NCBI RefSeq assembly: GCF_026015985.1
Contig: NZ_CP110389.1
Coordinates: 5,240,001-5,304,000 of the forward strand
Source: Rhodopseudomonas sp. P2A-2r
GTDB lineage: Bacteria; Pseudomonadota; Alphaproteobacteria; Rhizobiales; Xanthobacteraceae
DNA length: 64,000 nucleotides
Direction: 5' to 3'
A program made the position numbers and the translations under genes. Below, piece after piece: positions 36,274 through 44,574 of this stretch. Each line of letters begins with the position of its first letter. Position 1 is the first letter of the stretch. Under the pieces are notes generated by a model. It worked only from the letters and a program-made list of their open reading frames with translations. It did no database searches and was not told where the DNA came from.

Positions 36274-36378
36274 GATTCAAAGTTCGAAAATGGCGATTCA
36301 AAGCCAGATATCTTCGTTTCAATCCTCGAGTTCTGCGTTGCAGAGTCCGATATTTCCGATTCAGAAGTGATGTGGGTG
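36274..36378. repeat. degenerate 21-bp tandem repeat, block C (5 units)
   Basis: Units start at 36274, 36295, 36316, 36337 and 36358; the first two are GATTCAAAGTTCGAAAATGG and GATTCAAAGCCAGATATCTT. The left flank GCAGTTGCGCATTT (36258 onward) repeats that of block B. The minus strand reads LNRKYR TLQRRTR GLKRRYL ALNRHFR TLNQK, a basic heptad pattern. Confidence 0.85.
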
Positions 36379-36748
36379 AGGCGCCGCGGGAGCGACGTTC
36401 ACGCGTTGACGGGGGACTAGTCGCTTTCCTCCATCGATTGCGATCTCCGAGACGCGACATGGGTTCGCTAAAACGCCCGGCCTCCGATCGTCTTTCCCGC
36501 CTGGTCAAACGCCCGTAACGACCCCGGTCCTTCCGACGGTCCGTCCGATTTCTCGAAGGTCGCTCGATATCACCTGATTTTCTCTGCATTCAGCCATGGG
36601 TTTGGTTTCGACCAGCATCGAGGCCTGGTCGAAGGAAAGAATCTCTGCCGGCGCAGATTTGTCGCTTGCTTCGACCAGACGCATACTGGAATGGCTGGAA
36701 CGTGTGTCACGGAGGCCAGCGTAACGAACACTATTCGGAGGATTGCTG

Positions 36749-37063
36749 ATGCGCAGACCGATCACGCAACGCCGCGCTGAGCAAGCAGAGCAGCAGCGGG
36801 CGTATCGCTTGCAGCAGACTGCGTTGCGCAAACCGTCGCGTGACGATGTGGCGAGGGTGGCGCTCCACCTGATGATCACTGAAGCTCTGCGCACCCCGGA
36901 TGCTAAATTCGGGTCGTGGTGTGATCACTTCGTTTTGCTCCTGGAAGCCCAGGGTTTCGACCGTGATGCTGCATATCGCCGAATTGACCAACTGGTGGAG
37001 CGCTACGCTGACGGCTGGCTAGCACAGCGCAAGCCTCATCTGGCACGGCCGGGCGCGGGTTGA
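36749..37063 (+). CDS. small hypothetical protein
   Basis: A 104-residue protein starting MRRPITQRRAEQAEQQRAYR at the ATG at 36749, with GGAGG 8-12 bases upstream. It is rich in Arg, Gln and Ala and probably mainly helical. The middle (DDVARVALHLMITEALRT) and the end (FDRDAAYRRIDQLVERYADGW) look like two helical pairs. No membrane segment or signal peptide. It reads the same way as the sigma-factor operon 328 bases downstream. I do not recognise the family; the ribosome site and regular amino acid use argue that it is real. Confidence 0.65.
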   Translation: MRRPITQRRAEQAEQQRAYRLQQTALRKPSRDDVARVALHLMITEALRTPDAKFGSWCDHFVLLLEAQGFDRDAAYRRIDQLVERYADGWLAQRKPHLARPGAG

Positions 37064-37391
37064 CGCCCAGCAGTTGGTGTATTCCCCCGTTACTTCACCC
37101 AACGGCGTTGACGTCTGAATCGCCTTCCAGACTGCCGCTCGCAAGGTGCCTGGACTGTTTTCGGGCGGGCCGTGACGCACCTTCCGGAAGCACTTCCCCA
37201 GCCGCCGGCTTCATTCGGCCAGTATATCGAGTGGCTGTCGGATCTCCGGCCAGGCGTTGGATGCCGCAATGGGACGCTGGCTGGATGGTTGACCAGATGA
37301 GGCCAGCGAGCGGGCGGTCCACAAAATAGGATCTAGATCCTAGACAACCCTTTGGGATCCTGCCAGGTTCGCCCCAGGCAAAGGAGCGCAC
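37064..37391. promoter_or_regulatory. intergenic region upstream of the sigma-factor operon
   Basis: 328 bases without a gene. The main feature is a 16-bp perfect palindrome at 37327-37342. AAGGAG lies 7 bases before the sigma factor ATG. The region probably holds the operon promoter. Confidence 0.45.
37327..37342. promoter_or_regulatory. 16-bp perfect palindrome, candidate operator of the sigma-ParA-AAA operon
   Basis: TAGGATCTAGATCCTA is a perfect palindrome 49 bases upstream of the sigma-factor start, where a repressor or activator site would be expected. No dedicated regulator other than the sigma factor itself is visible in the island. Confidence 0.45.
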
Positions 37392-37967
37392 ATGTCACCG
37401 TCCAGGTTTCCCCCGAAATATATCGAACGCATCATCGCTCTGCGGCCGGCCCTGCGCCGCCAGGCCACGTTTCTGATCGGTAGACGGACCCAGATCGGTG
37501 CCCCTGACGATTACGTACAGGACACGATGATCACTGCGCTGATGAGCGCGGATCGGTATGCCGAGGACAATCTGTCCGGCTGGTTGATGTCCATTCTGAA
37601 CAGCCACATCCGGAATGCGCGCCGCCGCGCTCACGTCCGCACCTCGGTGCCACTGTCGCCGGTGACTACGGATGACGGCGATGCAGTAACGATCGACCTG
37701 CCGGTCGCCGCGCCCCAGGAACTCAGGCTTGACGTCGCCGATGCGTTGGCAGCGCTTTCTACGTTGCGGGTGGTCGATCAAGAGATCATCTATCTCGCGC
37801 GGATCGAAGAACTGTCGCATGACGAGATCGCGGCACGGCTCGGATTGCCGATCGGCACCCTGCATGCGCGGTTGTCCCGCGCAACCGAGCGGTTGCGCGC
37901 TGCATATGACGCAGAACCGGGCGGGCCGGAGACGCTGGGTTGCGCTCGTTCTCGTCGTGCCGCGTGA
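37392..37967 (+). CDS. ECF-like RNA polymerase sigma factor
   Basis: A 191-residue sigma-70 family protein. Region 2 is at residues ~5-75 (LRRQATFLIGRRTQIGAPDDYVQDTMITALMSADRY, NLSGWLMSILNSHIRNARRR). Region 4 is at ~115-170, with LRVVDQEIIYLARIEELSHDEIAARLGLPIGTLHARLSRA forming the helix-turn-helix. Regions 1 and 3 are absent, as in ECF sigma factors. The ATG at 37392 follows AAGGAG. No anti-sigma gene is next to it; the ParA-like gene begins 10 bases after. It may drive its own operon or island genes. Confidence 0.87.
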   Translation: MSPSRFPPKYIERIIALRPALRRQATFLIGRRTQIGAPDDYVQDTMITALMSADRYAEDNLSGWLMSILNSHIRNARRRAHVRTSVPLSPVTTDDGDAVTIDLPVAAPQELRLDVADALAALSTLRVVDQEIIYLARIEELSHDEIAARLGLPIGTLHARLSRATERLRAAYDAEPGGPETLGCARSRRAA

Positions 37968-37977
37968 GAATGCCATC

Positions 37978-38756
37978 ATGACCATGCAGATTTATCTGGT
38001 CGCCGGTCTCAACGGCGGCGGCGGCCGCAGCCTGACCGCTGCGCTGCTCGCGTACGGACTGCACTTACAGGATAGACCGACGATCCTGGTGCGACAGACC
38101 TACCATGGCCTTCTCTCGACGATTGAGCCGCTCGAGGCAACGCTACCGGTAACGTGCTGCGAGCTGATGCTGCCAGCCCCTATGCGCTTCCGTCGGACCT
38201 CAGCGCCGGACTGGCGACCATGATCCACAGCGCCGACGCTCGCTTTGTGACCGCGTTGCGCGAGATGGCCATGGCCGAGGTAGGCAAAGACGGACATGTC
38301 GTAGTGGATCTATGCTGCAACGAGCGCGCCGCGAATGCCGCCACTATGCGCGATGCGTCAATGGTGCTGATACCGGCGCGCGCGTCGGTTCTAGAAATCG
38401 ATTGGGCGGTGCGCACCTTCGCGCGGGCCCGCGACGTCCAGCGTTATCGTGATATCGCCGTGCCGACGCTCATCGCAACCATTGTTCCGGACAGCGGGCG
38501 TACCCACCAGATAGATGTGCTGGGTCGCATGCTGCGCGACTGCGATCCGCATCGCGAACTCCTGCCGGGTGAGCCGCGGGAGGTGGCAATCGAGGTCCCG
38601 TTCCTCGACGAGAGTACCCTGATGACGCTCTTCGACGAACGCTCGATCTGGCAGAATCCGCTTTTGAGCGCTCAATGCCGCGCCTTCGCGACAGCAGCGG
38701 CGGTTCGGGCCGATGCGTTCATGCTCATGCTGGCTGAAGATGACGGTGATCTTTGA
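37978..38756 (+). CDS. ParA/MinD-like protein with degenerate P-loop, one apparent base deletion
   Basis: Starts MTMQIYLVAGLNGGGGRSLTA, the position of the deviant Walker A of ParA/MinD ATPases, but both usual lysines are replaced (N-GGGG-RS instead of K-GGxGK-T/S). Later HVVVDLCCNERAANAATM and MVLIPARASVLEIDWAVR resemble the ParA switch II/Walker B area. The frame breaks at 38148-38149; one extra G there joins it to NVLRADAASPYALPSDLSAG and the rest, 259 residues in all. It lies between the sigma factor and two further genes on the same strand. An ATPase function is doubtful, given the P-loop. Confidence 0.65.
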
Positions 38757-38879
38757 CGTTCAAGCGAACTCCGTCAGCCGCCCGTGGTCTCAACAGCATT
38801 GCTTGCCGGATGGGCGTGCCAACGCAGGCAGCCTTGGTGCCTCCCCCGGTTGACCCGTTCTGACCAACGAAAGACTTCC

Positions 38880-39287
38880 ATGCTGACCAAAATGTTTCCA
38901 TTTCTCGATCCAGTCCACATCACGCGCGCATTATCAGACCGGCTACAAGCGTTGGCCAAGGATTGCCTCATGCTCGAACATGACCTCACGTTCGTGACGG
39001 CGCGTTTGCGCACCGCACCAATGCTCGATTCCTATGTCCCCGTGCTCTCTCCGCTCGGCCTGCATCTCGTCGGCCAGGTCACGCAGCATCCGCTACTAGG
39101 ATCGCGCAGAATCGTCACTTCACAGGTCTGGGTTGCCGATCCGGAAGGACACTGGGCTCGAACTTTATCACGATTCTACCGGCTGGGACGCCCCGCCGAT
39201 CCCGACGATTGCGATCGCATCCTCGCAACCTCGCCGTTTACGTTCGACGGCTGCGACGAAGCCGGCTGGTCCGGAGACGTCAATTGA
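38880..39287 (+). CDS. hypothetical protein of the sigma-AAA operon
   Basis: A 135-residue protein starting MLTKMFPFLDPVHITRALSD. Its first half is helical (LQALAKDCLMLEHDLTFVTARLRT). The second half reads LHLVGQVTQHPLLGSRRIVTSQVW and ends in an acidic, tryptophan-containing tail. No known signature, signal peptide or membrane span. Its stop overlaps the TTG start proposed for the AAA+ gene, which argues for coupled translation and a shared role. It is preceded by a 123-base gap after the ParA-like gene. Confidence 0.65.
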   Translation: MLTKMFPFLDPVHITRALSDRLQALAKDCLMLEHDLTFVTARLRTAPMLDSYVPVLSPLGLHLVGQVTQHPLLGSRRIVTSQVWVADPEGHWARTLSRFYRLGRPADPDDCDRILATSPFTFDGCDEAGWSGDVN

Positions 39288-40867
39288 ACCACGACGACGA
39301 CGACGGCAATGATGCCTTGAGCCCCCGTGAAGTCGATCCGGACACTGTCGCAAACGGCGCTGCGGCAGATTCAGCCGATAGCGAGTTGGAGCGTCTCAAA
39401 GGCCTGCCAAGAATTTTGCGATACGCTATGCTGTCCAGGGAAAACCGCGACGAAGTCGTCGCGCAACGCCTCGTTGCGGAGATCGATGAACTCTACCCTA
39501 ATCTCCCGCAAAACGCCGTATGGGCTGCCACCCAGGACGCCGAAAGCGGTCGCGCTCTCGCTGCCGAACTCGACCGCCTCGCTGTGATAGCGGACCTGCC
39601 GCTTTTGCGCAGCCTGAGTGACTGCGTTCGATTGCTGTCGCTGTCGGTGCCACACGACTTCGAAAGCTTCACAGCCTACCGGCGCGTCACGCGCGCCATG
39701 ATCCACGCCCTGCATCAGGTTGCCGCACATCTCGAGGATCAGCAGTGCGCGGACCTCGAAGAATTAGTCTACGGTTTTGCCGCGCTGCCCGCCGCGAAAG
39801 GGTTGACCGATGGTACTCGCCATTGGCCGGCGATAAGCAGCGCGGTGTACCTGGGCGACCGGTCGGCGCGCCATCGCATCCGCGCCGCAGTCGTCAATGC
39901 GACGAACTATATCCGCCGTGACATGGAGACAAGTCAGACGGTCAGGCCATCGCATCAACCGGCCGCAGATTCCACAATGCGCGATCAGCTAACGATCGAG
40001 CCGATTGCTGAGCACCATGTGACCGTCGGGCGCATGTCTGAGACCGAGATGAAGGCCCTTAAACTTACAGAGCCGCTGAAACACGTTCTGCGAACTTCGT
40101 TGCCGCTCATCCATACACCTCCCCTCGACCGCGTCCGCGCGGCATTGTTCGCCGAATTTCCCTATGCCATCGATGTCATCGATTTCACACTTACAGACCT
40201 CGTCAGCCGTCCCACTGTGCGGTTGCGACCGCTGCTGCTCGTCGGCGAACCGGGCGGTGGAAAATCCCGATTCGCCCGCCGGCTCGGCGAGGTTTTGGGC
40301 TTGACCATCTGGCGCAATGACGCCGCACAATCAGACGGTAACACCTTTGCCGGCACCGATCGGCGATGGAACACGGCCCAACCATGCCATGCCTTCCTCG
40401 CGATTGCCCGGGGCAAAACCGCCAATCCTTTTGTATTGATCGACGAGATCGAAAAGACCAGCACGCGCAATGATTACGGTCGGTTGTGGGATTGTCTGCT
40501 TGGCCTGTTGGAGTCCGAAACAAGCGCTTGTTATCCGGATCCTGCATTGCAGATCCCGCTCGATCTAAGCCACGTGAACTACATTGCGACCGCCAACACA
40601 ATTGATCCACTTCCCCTTCCGCTCCTCGACCGCTTCAGGATCATTGCGTTTCCAAAACCGACAATCCGGGATCTTGATGCGCTGTTGCCTGTGATGATCA
40701 GAGGTCTTGCCGCCGATCGCGGCATTGATAACCGCTGGATCACTCCGCTCGATGCCCATGAACTCGCCAGCGTCACTGCCGCGTGGCCCGGTGGATCCGT
40801 GCGTCATCTGCGACGTATTCTTGAGATTATCATTCAGACCCGCGATCGAATGGCGTCCAAGCATTGA
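39284..40867 (+). CDS. AAA+ ATPase (Lon/ClpX-like ATPase domain)
   Basis: A 527-residue protein using TTG at 39284, which overlaps the upstream stop as TTGA; the next in-frame ATG would be ~48 codons later. The N-terminal ~300 residues are unrecognised and mainly helical, with a very acidic start (NHDDDDGND). The C-terminal ~230 residues are an AAA+ module: Walker A LLLVGEPGGGKSRFARRLG, Walker B NPFVLIDEIEKT, sensor I YIATANTIDPLPLPLLDRFR with the arginine finger, and a sensor II-like GGSVRHLRR. The ATPase part resembles Lon, but no protease domain follows. Likely remodels or loads a protein or DNA target for the operon. Confidence 0.8.
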   Translation: MNHDDDDGNDALSPREVDPDTVANGAAADSADSELERLKGLPRILRYAMLSRENRDEVVAQRLVAEIDELYPNLPQNAVWAATQDAESGRALAAELDRLAVIADLPLLRSLSDCVRLLSLSVPHDFESFTAYRRVTRAMIHALHQVAAHLEDQQCADLEELVYGFAALPAAKGLTDGTRHWPAISSAVYLGDRSARHRIRAAVVNATNYIRRDMETSQTVRPSHQPAADSTMRDQLTIEPIAEHHVTVGRMSETEMKALKLTEPLKHVLRTSLPLIHTPPLDRVRAALFAEFPYAIDVIDFTLTDLVSRPTVRLRPLLLVGEPGGGKSRFARRLGEVLGLTIWRNDAAQSDGNTFAGTDRRWNTAQPCHAFLAIARGKTANPFVLIDEIEKTSTRNDYGRLWDCLLGLLESETSACYPDPALQIPLDLSHVNYIATANTIDPLPLPLLDRFRIIAFPKPTIRDLDALLPVMIRGLAADRGIDNRWITPLDAHELASVTAAWPGGSVRHLRRILEIIIQTRDRMASKH

Positions 40868-41207
40868 AGTCTATTTCGCAACACGTCGACAAGAACTCTG
40901 GCCCGAAGCTGCCACCCAGGGAATTGCCATCCTGGTTAGATACTCGAGATGTTGCATTATCCGATCCGGAGCCCTGCAAACCCTCACGGATCTTCAATAA
41001 TCCTTCAAGGAACGGTCTTTGCTTTGGTGGACGCAAGACGACAAGCGCATGGCCTTTGGTCTACCTGCGCGCAATCGAATACCGACGCCTTTAAATGTGA
41101 GATCCTCGGTGAGGTTAGTCACCAACCGACCGCTACCGGCTGCGCTTTGTAGCCGGGGCGCTGCATGCCCGCACATCTGTCACAAACCGATGTGCGGGCA
41201 TCGTTGT
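40868..41207. other. convergent intergenic region with a terminator-like hairpin
   Basis: 340 bases between the AAA+ gene and the convergent DNA methyltransferase gene. No gene seen apart from short overlapping frames without signatures. A strong hairpin lies at 41165-41201, just beyond the methyltransferase stop. Confidence 0.5.
41165..41201. terminator. perfect 13-bp stem hairpin, likely bidirectional terminator
   Basis: ATGCCCGCACATC (41165-41177) pairs perfectly with GATGTGCGGGCAT (41189-41201) around an 11-base loop. It lies 7 bases past the methyltransferase stop and downstream of the AAA+ gene. No run of T follows on either strand, so termination efficiency is uncertain. Confidence 0.6.
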
Positions 41208-42952
41208 CTAGGCTGACTTTTCCGGAGGCGATTTTGACCTCGACCCTATTTTCAATATTGGAAGCGCACCGCTGTCTTCTTCCTCATCTCTGAGGTTATA
41301 GTCTTCGGTTTCGGCGATCGAAGTACCATAAGGCCGCGGGTCTCCCGCCTCAAAAAATGCAATTATCTGTTGTTGCCACTCTTTCCTTCGTTCCTTTGAA
41401 TGATTGTAGGTTTCGCTGTCGATCTCAGCTGCAGCTAATTCCAATCTCAGGGCTTTAGGATACTTAAGCAGGTGCGGCCTCATTTTTATCACCTTTTTGA
41501 GCATGCCTGATGATGGGAGTGACTTTGAATAGGCTTCCCAATCGGCAAAATTGCAAAGCGCCCGCCGCAGCGAACATTTGTGCCGCTCGTCTAATTCGCC
41601 GTGCGCGACCGCAGCAACCTTATCGAACGCTCGTATCTCAGCGTCGGTGTCCGGAAGGTTATGCCCGCGCACATAGTTTTTTGCTTCACGCAAAACAGCT
41701 TCGTGATGTGGAATAGCGCTCTCTTCTACGACCCGCGTTCGAACAAGCCATTCTGTATATGCTTCCGGCACCTTCCAGTCGGCCCTCACTACAACAGGAA
41801 TGTGTTTCGCTGCATGCGACGACAGAGCCCTCCCGATCGATGCCGCTAGCGGTGGAGCTACAGCATTTGCCAGCATCTGGATTGGTGTCAAAGATTTTCC
41901 CTGGCTATCGCCGGAGGGAGCGTTCTTTTCAGATTCAATTTTCCAATCCCATCCTGCGGGGAATCCCGCAATCTGCGACAGTTGATCGAGCGTTGGGACT
42001 GGCAGCAAGCGCAGATTGATCGCGTCACCTTTAACCGGCCGGTATTTTTTCCGACCCCTCCGCCCGAGCTCTTGATAATCGACGGTGAGGCCTCATCAGT
42101 TCGGCGAATGCCGCCCGACGAACGTCCGCCGGGATAACGCCAATACGCTTTGAAACTATCGCCAGACCTCTCTAGAAGCCGGATGTCTGCGGCCCGGAGC
42201 CGATATCCACCGTCAACGTCCGAGGCAACATCTTTTATAGTCCGTTTAGCTACGCGCTGTTTGCCCGTCGCGACCCATTTGGACCGTTTACGATGCAGCT
42301 CTACCCCAAAATCGGGCAATATACCCGCTACCGAAAATGGTCGTGTCAGTTTGATTTCTGACATATAGTCGTGAAACCATCCATCGGCTTCATTCAGCGC
42401 CCCCACACATAAAAAGCGAGCCCGTTTTTGGGCTGTGCCATAGTCGCCCGCGTTGACCACCATCTCCGTCAGACCGTAGCCAGCCCGACGAACGAGATCC
42501 TTCATCCGCCGAAACACCTTGCTACCGCTAATCTGCGGCACATTTTCCATGACAAAGTATTGCGGTCTCGTTGCCGCAACCATGATTCCGAAGGCTTCGG
42601 TCAGTCTGGCGCGGGGATCATCATCGCCACCTCTCTTTCCAGACTTCGACCATGGCTGACAGGGCGGACCACCTATAATTATATCAGGATTCAGTTCAGC
42701 GATATCAGGCGCAATCGATAGAATATCGGTAATGTCAGCTTGGCGGAGCCGCCTCTTTGAAACGCGGCCAATTCCAACGCGATCATATTTCCCCAAAACG
42801 ATCCTGCTGCTGATCGCCTTTACGTTAGCAGCATGAACGGCAAGAGCAGCCCCTTCATAGTCAATCGCACCTACGACATGGTGGCCCGCCTCCTGCATCC
42901 CCTGTGAAAACCCGCCCGCCCCGCAAAACAAGTCAACAACTCGCATATTCAT
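41208..42952 (-). CDS. C5-cytosine DNA methyltransferase with C-terminal extension, one apparent base deletion
   Basis: Transfers a methyl group from SAM to cytosine C5. Motif I is VVDLFCGAGGFSQGM, motif IV GGPPCQPWSKSG with the catalytic cysteine, motif VI YFVMENVP, and motif VIII AQKRARFLCVG. Motif X is IQMLANAVAPPLAASIG, found only after correcting the T6 run at 42045-42050 by one base. Corrected, the protein has 581 residues. About 180 residues beyond motif X are charged, helical and not part of known methyltransferases. No restriction endonuclease or Vsr gene is adjacent, so it appears to be an orphan. An IS element sits 46 bases upstream of the start. Confidence 0.88.
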
Positions 42953-42994
42953 CTCGAAGCTTCTTTCTGCATTTCATCTATCAGCCACCTCTGC

Positions 42995-44289
42995 TTAGCA
43001 GTCTGCTGAAAAACCAGCTCGCCAAGCGGTTTTCTTGATGATTCACTTTGTCATCTCGAATCGGTGGAGACGAGCATGCGCGGCAATTTTGTGGATCAGG
43101 GCGGGTTGTTTTCGTACATTTCACCAGACAAGCGGGTGCCGACGAACCACCCTCTGAGGAAGATCCGCGAGCTTGTCCGGGATGTGCTGGGTGAGTTGAG
43201 CCGTAGCCTGGCGAAGCTTTACGCCAGCGAGGGACGTCCTTCGATTCCTCCCGAACAATTACTGAGCGCGCTGTTGCTGCAGGTGTTCTACGGCATCCGC
43301 TCGGAACGCCAGCTGATGGAGCAGCTGAACTATAATCTTTTATATCGCTGGTTCGTAGGGCTTTCACCGGACGATCCGGTCTGGGACCCGACCACCTTCA
43401 CCAAGAACCGCGACAGGCTGCAGAACGGCGAGGTGTTTGCGAAGTTCATGGCCAGGCTCCTGAACCATTCCCAGGTCAGGCCGCTATTGTCGAACGAGCA
43501 TTTTTCGGTGGACGGGACGCTGATCGAAGCCTGGGCTTCGCAGAAGAGCTTTCGTCCCAAGGACGGCAGTGGCGACGATGACAACGGCGCCAATTTCCAT
43601 GGCCAGAAGCGCAAGAACGACACCCATGCCAGCACCAGCGATCCCGACAGCAGGCTCTACCGCAAGGCGGCCGGGCGCGAGGCCAGGCTTTGCTATATGG
43701 GCCACGCGACCATGGAGAACCGGCATGGCCTGGCAGTCGCCGGCATGGTTACGCACGCCAATGGCACGGCCGAGCGCCGCGCTTCGGAGACGATGTTGAA
43801 GGCTCGGCGCAAGACGGCCCGCCGCCGCATCACGGCCGGTGAGGACAAGGCCTACGACACCGCCGATCATGTGGCCAAGCTTCGCGCCATCGACGTGACG
43901 CCGCATGTGACGCAAAACAACGCCGTCACCAAAGCCGGCAAGACCCGCACCAGCGCCATCGACGATCGCACCACACGACATCCCGGCTATGGCATGTCGC
44001 AATCACGCCGAGCGATGATCGAGTGCATCTTCGGCTGGGGCAAACAACACGGCACCATGCGCAAGACCAAGCATCGCGGCATCGGTCGCGTCGCCGCCGA
44101 CTTTCTCCTTAACCTGATCGCCTACAATCTGATCCGCATCCCCAAACTGCTCGCAGCATAGGCCACCGGCTTCGGGGACAACCCCGGCACCCCGCCGATA
44201 AGCGCGCTCCCTCACCGCTCCCCACTTCGATAACGACCGCAGAGAGACAAGAAAACTCTCAAATCTAGGGTTTTTCAGCAGACTGTTAG
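42995..44289 (+). mobile_element. complete IS5-type insertion sequence with TTAG target duplication
   Basis: The element spans 42999-44285 (1287 bp). Its ends are perfect 17-bp inverted repeats, CAGTCTGCTGAAAAACC on the left (42999-43015) and its complement on the right (44269-44285). The 4-base target duplication TTAG flanks it at 42995-42998 and 44286-44289. A 4-bp YTAR duplication is typical of the IS5 subgroup. Intact ends, duplication and transposase suggest recent insertion. Confidence 0.95.
43076..44161 (+). CDS. IS5 family transposase
   Basis: A 361-residue DDE transposase. The N-terminal DUF772-type domain reads NFVDQGGLFSYISPDKRVP, LRKIRELVRDVLGEL and GIRSERQLMEQLNYNLLYRWF. The catalytic triad is in HFSVDGTLIEAWASQKSF, TAGEDKAYDTADHV and RAMIECIFGWGKQHG. 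A GTG at 43064 is an alternative start, but the ATG at 43076 begins the conserved MRGNF. The gene is intact, so the element could be active. Confidence 0.95.
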   Translation: MRGNFVDQGGLFSYISPDKRVPTNHPLRKIRELVRDVLGELSRSLAKLYASEGRPSIPPEQLLSALLLQVFYGIRSERQLMEQLNYNLLYRWFVGLSPDDPVWDPTTFTKNRDRLQNGEVFAKFMARLLNHSQVRPLLSNEHFSVDGTLIEAWASQKSFRPKDGSGDDDNGANFHGQKRKNDTHASTSDPDSRLYRKAAGREARLCYMGHATMENRHGLAVAGMVTHANGTAERRASETMLKARRKTARRRITAGEDKAYDTADHVAKLRAIDVTPHVTQNNAVTKAGKTRTSAIDDRTTRHPGYGMSQSRRAMIECIFGWGKQHGTMRKTKHRGIGRVAADFLLNLIAYNLIRIPKLLAA

Positions 44290-44574
44290 AGCTCACACGT
44301 TGCCTTTTGTTGCTTCATGTCACTAAAGTTATCTGTATCATGGTAGGCACTGATCACAGCGGACTTCATCAACTGCAACCACGGGGATGACGTCCGGAAG
44401 CGAACACATGAGCTATCAGTATCAGTCGGAGCCACTTCGGCTCATACCTTCGCAATAGTCATGCTTCTCGCCGATCTGCAGGTAGCTATAGCGACTAGAA
44501 CATGGTCCGAGCCTCTCGCCGAACCCGTTTTCCGCCGGCCCCGGCGCGCGCGGATGTCGTTTACCTAGCGGACC
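44290..44574. other. island right-end stretch, no gene seen
   Basis: 285 bases between the IS and the decayed glutathione transferase copy. Sequence is less GC-rich at first (AAAGTTATCTGTATCATGG) and shows no gene, RNA or clear repeat. Homology to the intact GST gene fades out at its right end. Confidence 0.4.

Larger units (their letters stand above)
35039..36748. other. 1.7-kb stretch with no convincing gene; site of degenerate 21-bp repeats
   Basis: GC content drops here relative to both sides. Most of the stretch from 35562 to 36378 is made of three blocks of degenerate 21-bp repeats (listed separately). An 85-codon minus-strand frame at 35253-35510 (starting MDERLWNWIACRGVV) is open but has no ribosome site or family signature, so I do not call it. 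The last ~370 bases show nothing recognisable. Confidence 0.55.

Noticed and set aside
35562-36378. CRISPR array
   Set aside because: Spacing is 21 bases with no distinct spacers, the units are degenerate, and no cas genes are present; it is a degenerate tandem repeat.
36149-36420. Plus-strand protein with FDSKFEN GDSKPDI heptads
   Set aside because: All frames of a 21-bp repeat give heptads; the minus strand has the better-aligned flanking motif, and neither strand shows a ribosome site.
39284-40867. Lon protease
   Set aside because: Only the ATPase module is present; there is no protease domain with a Ser-Lys dyad after it, and the N-terminal part is not the Lon N-domain.
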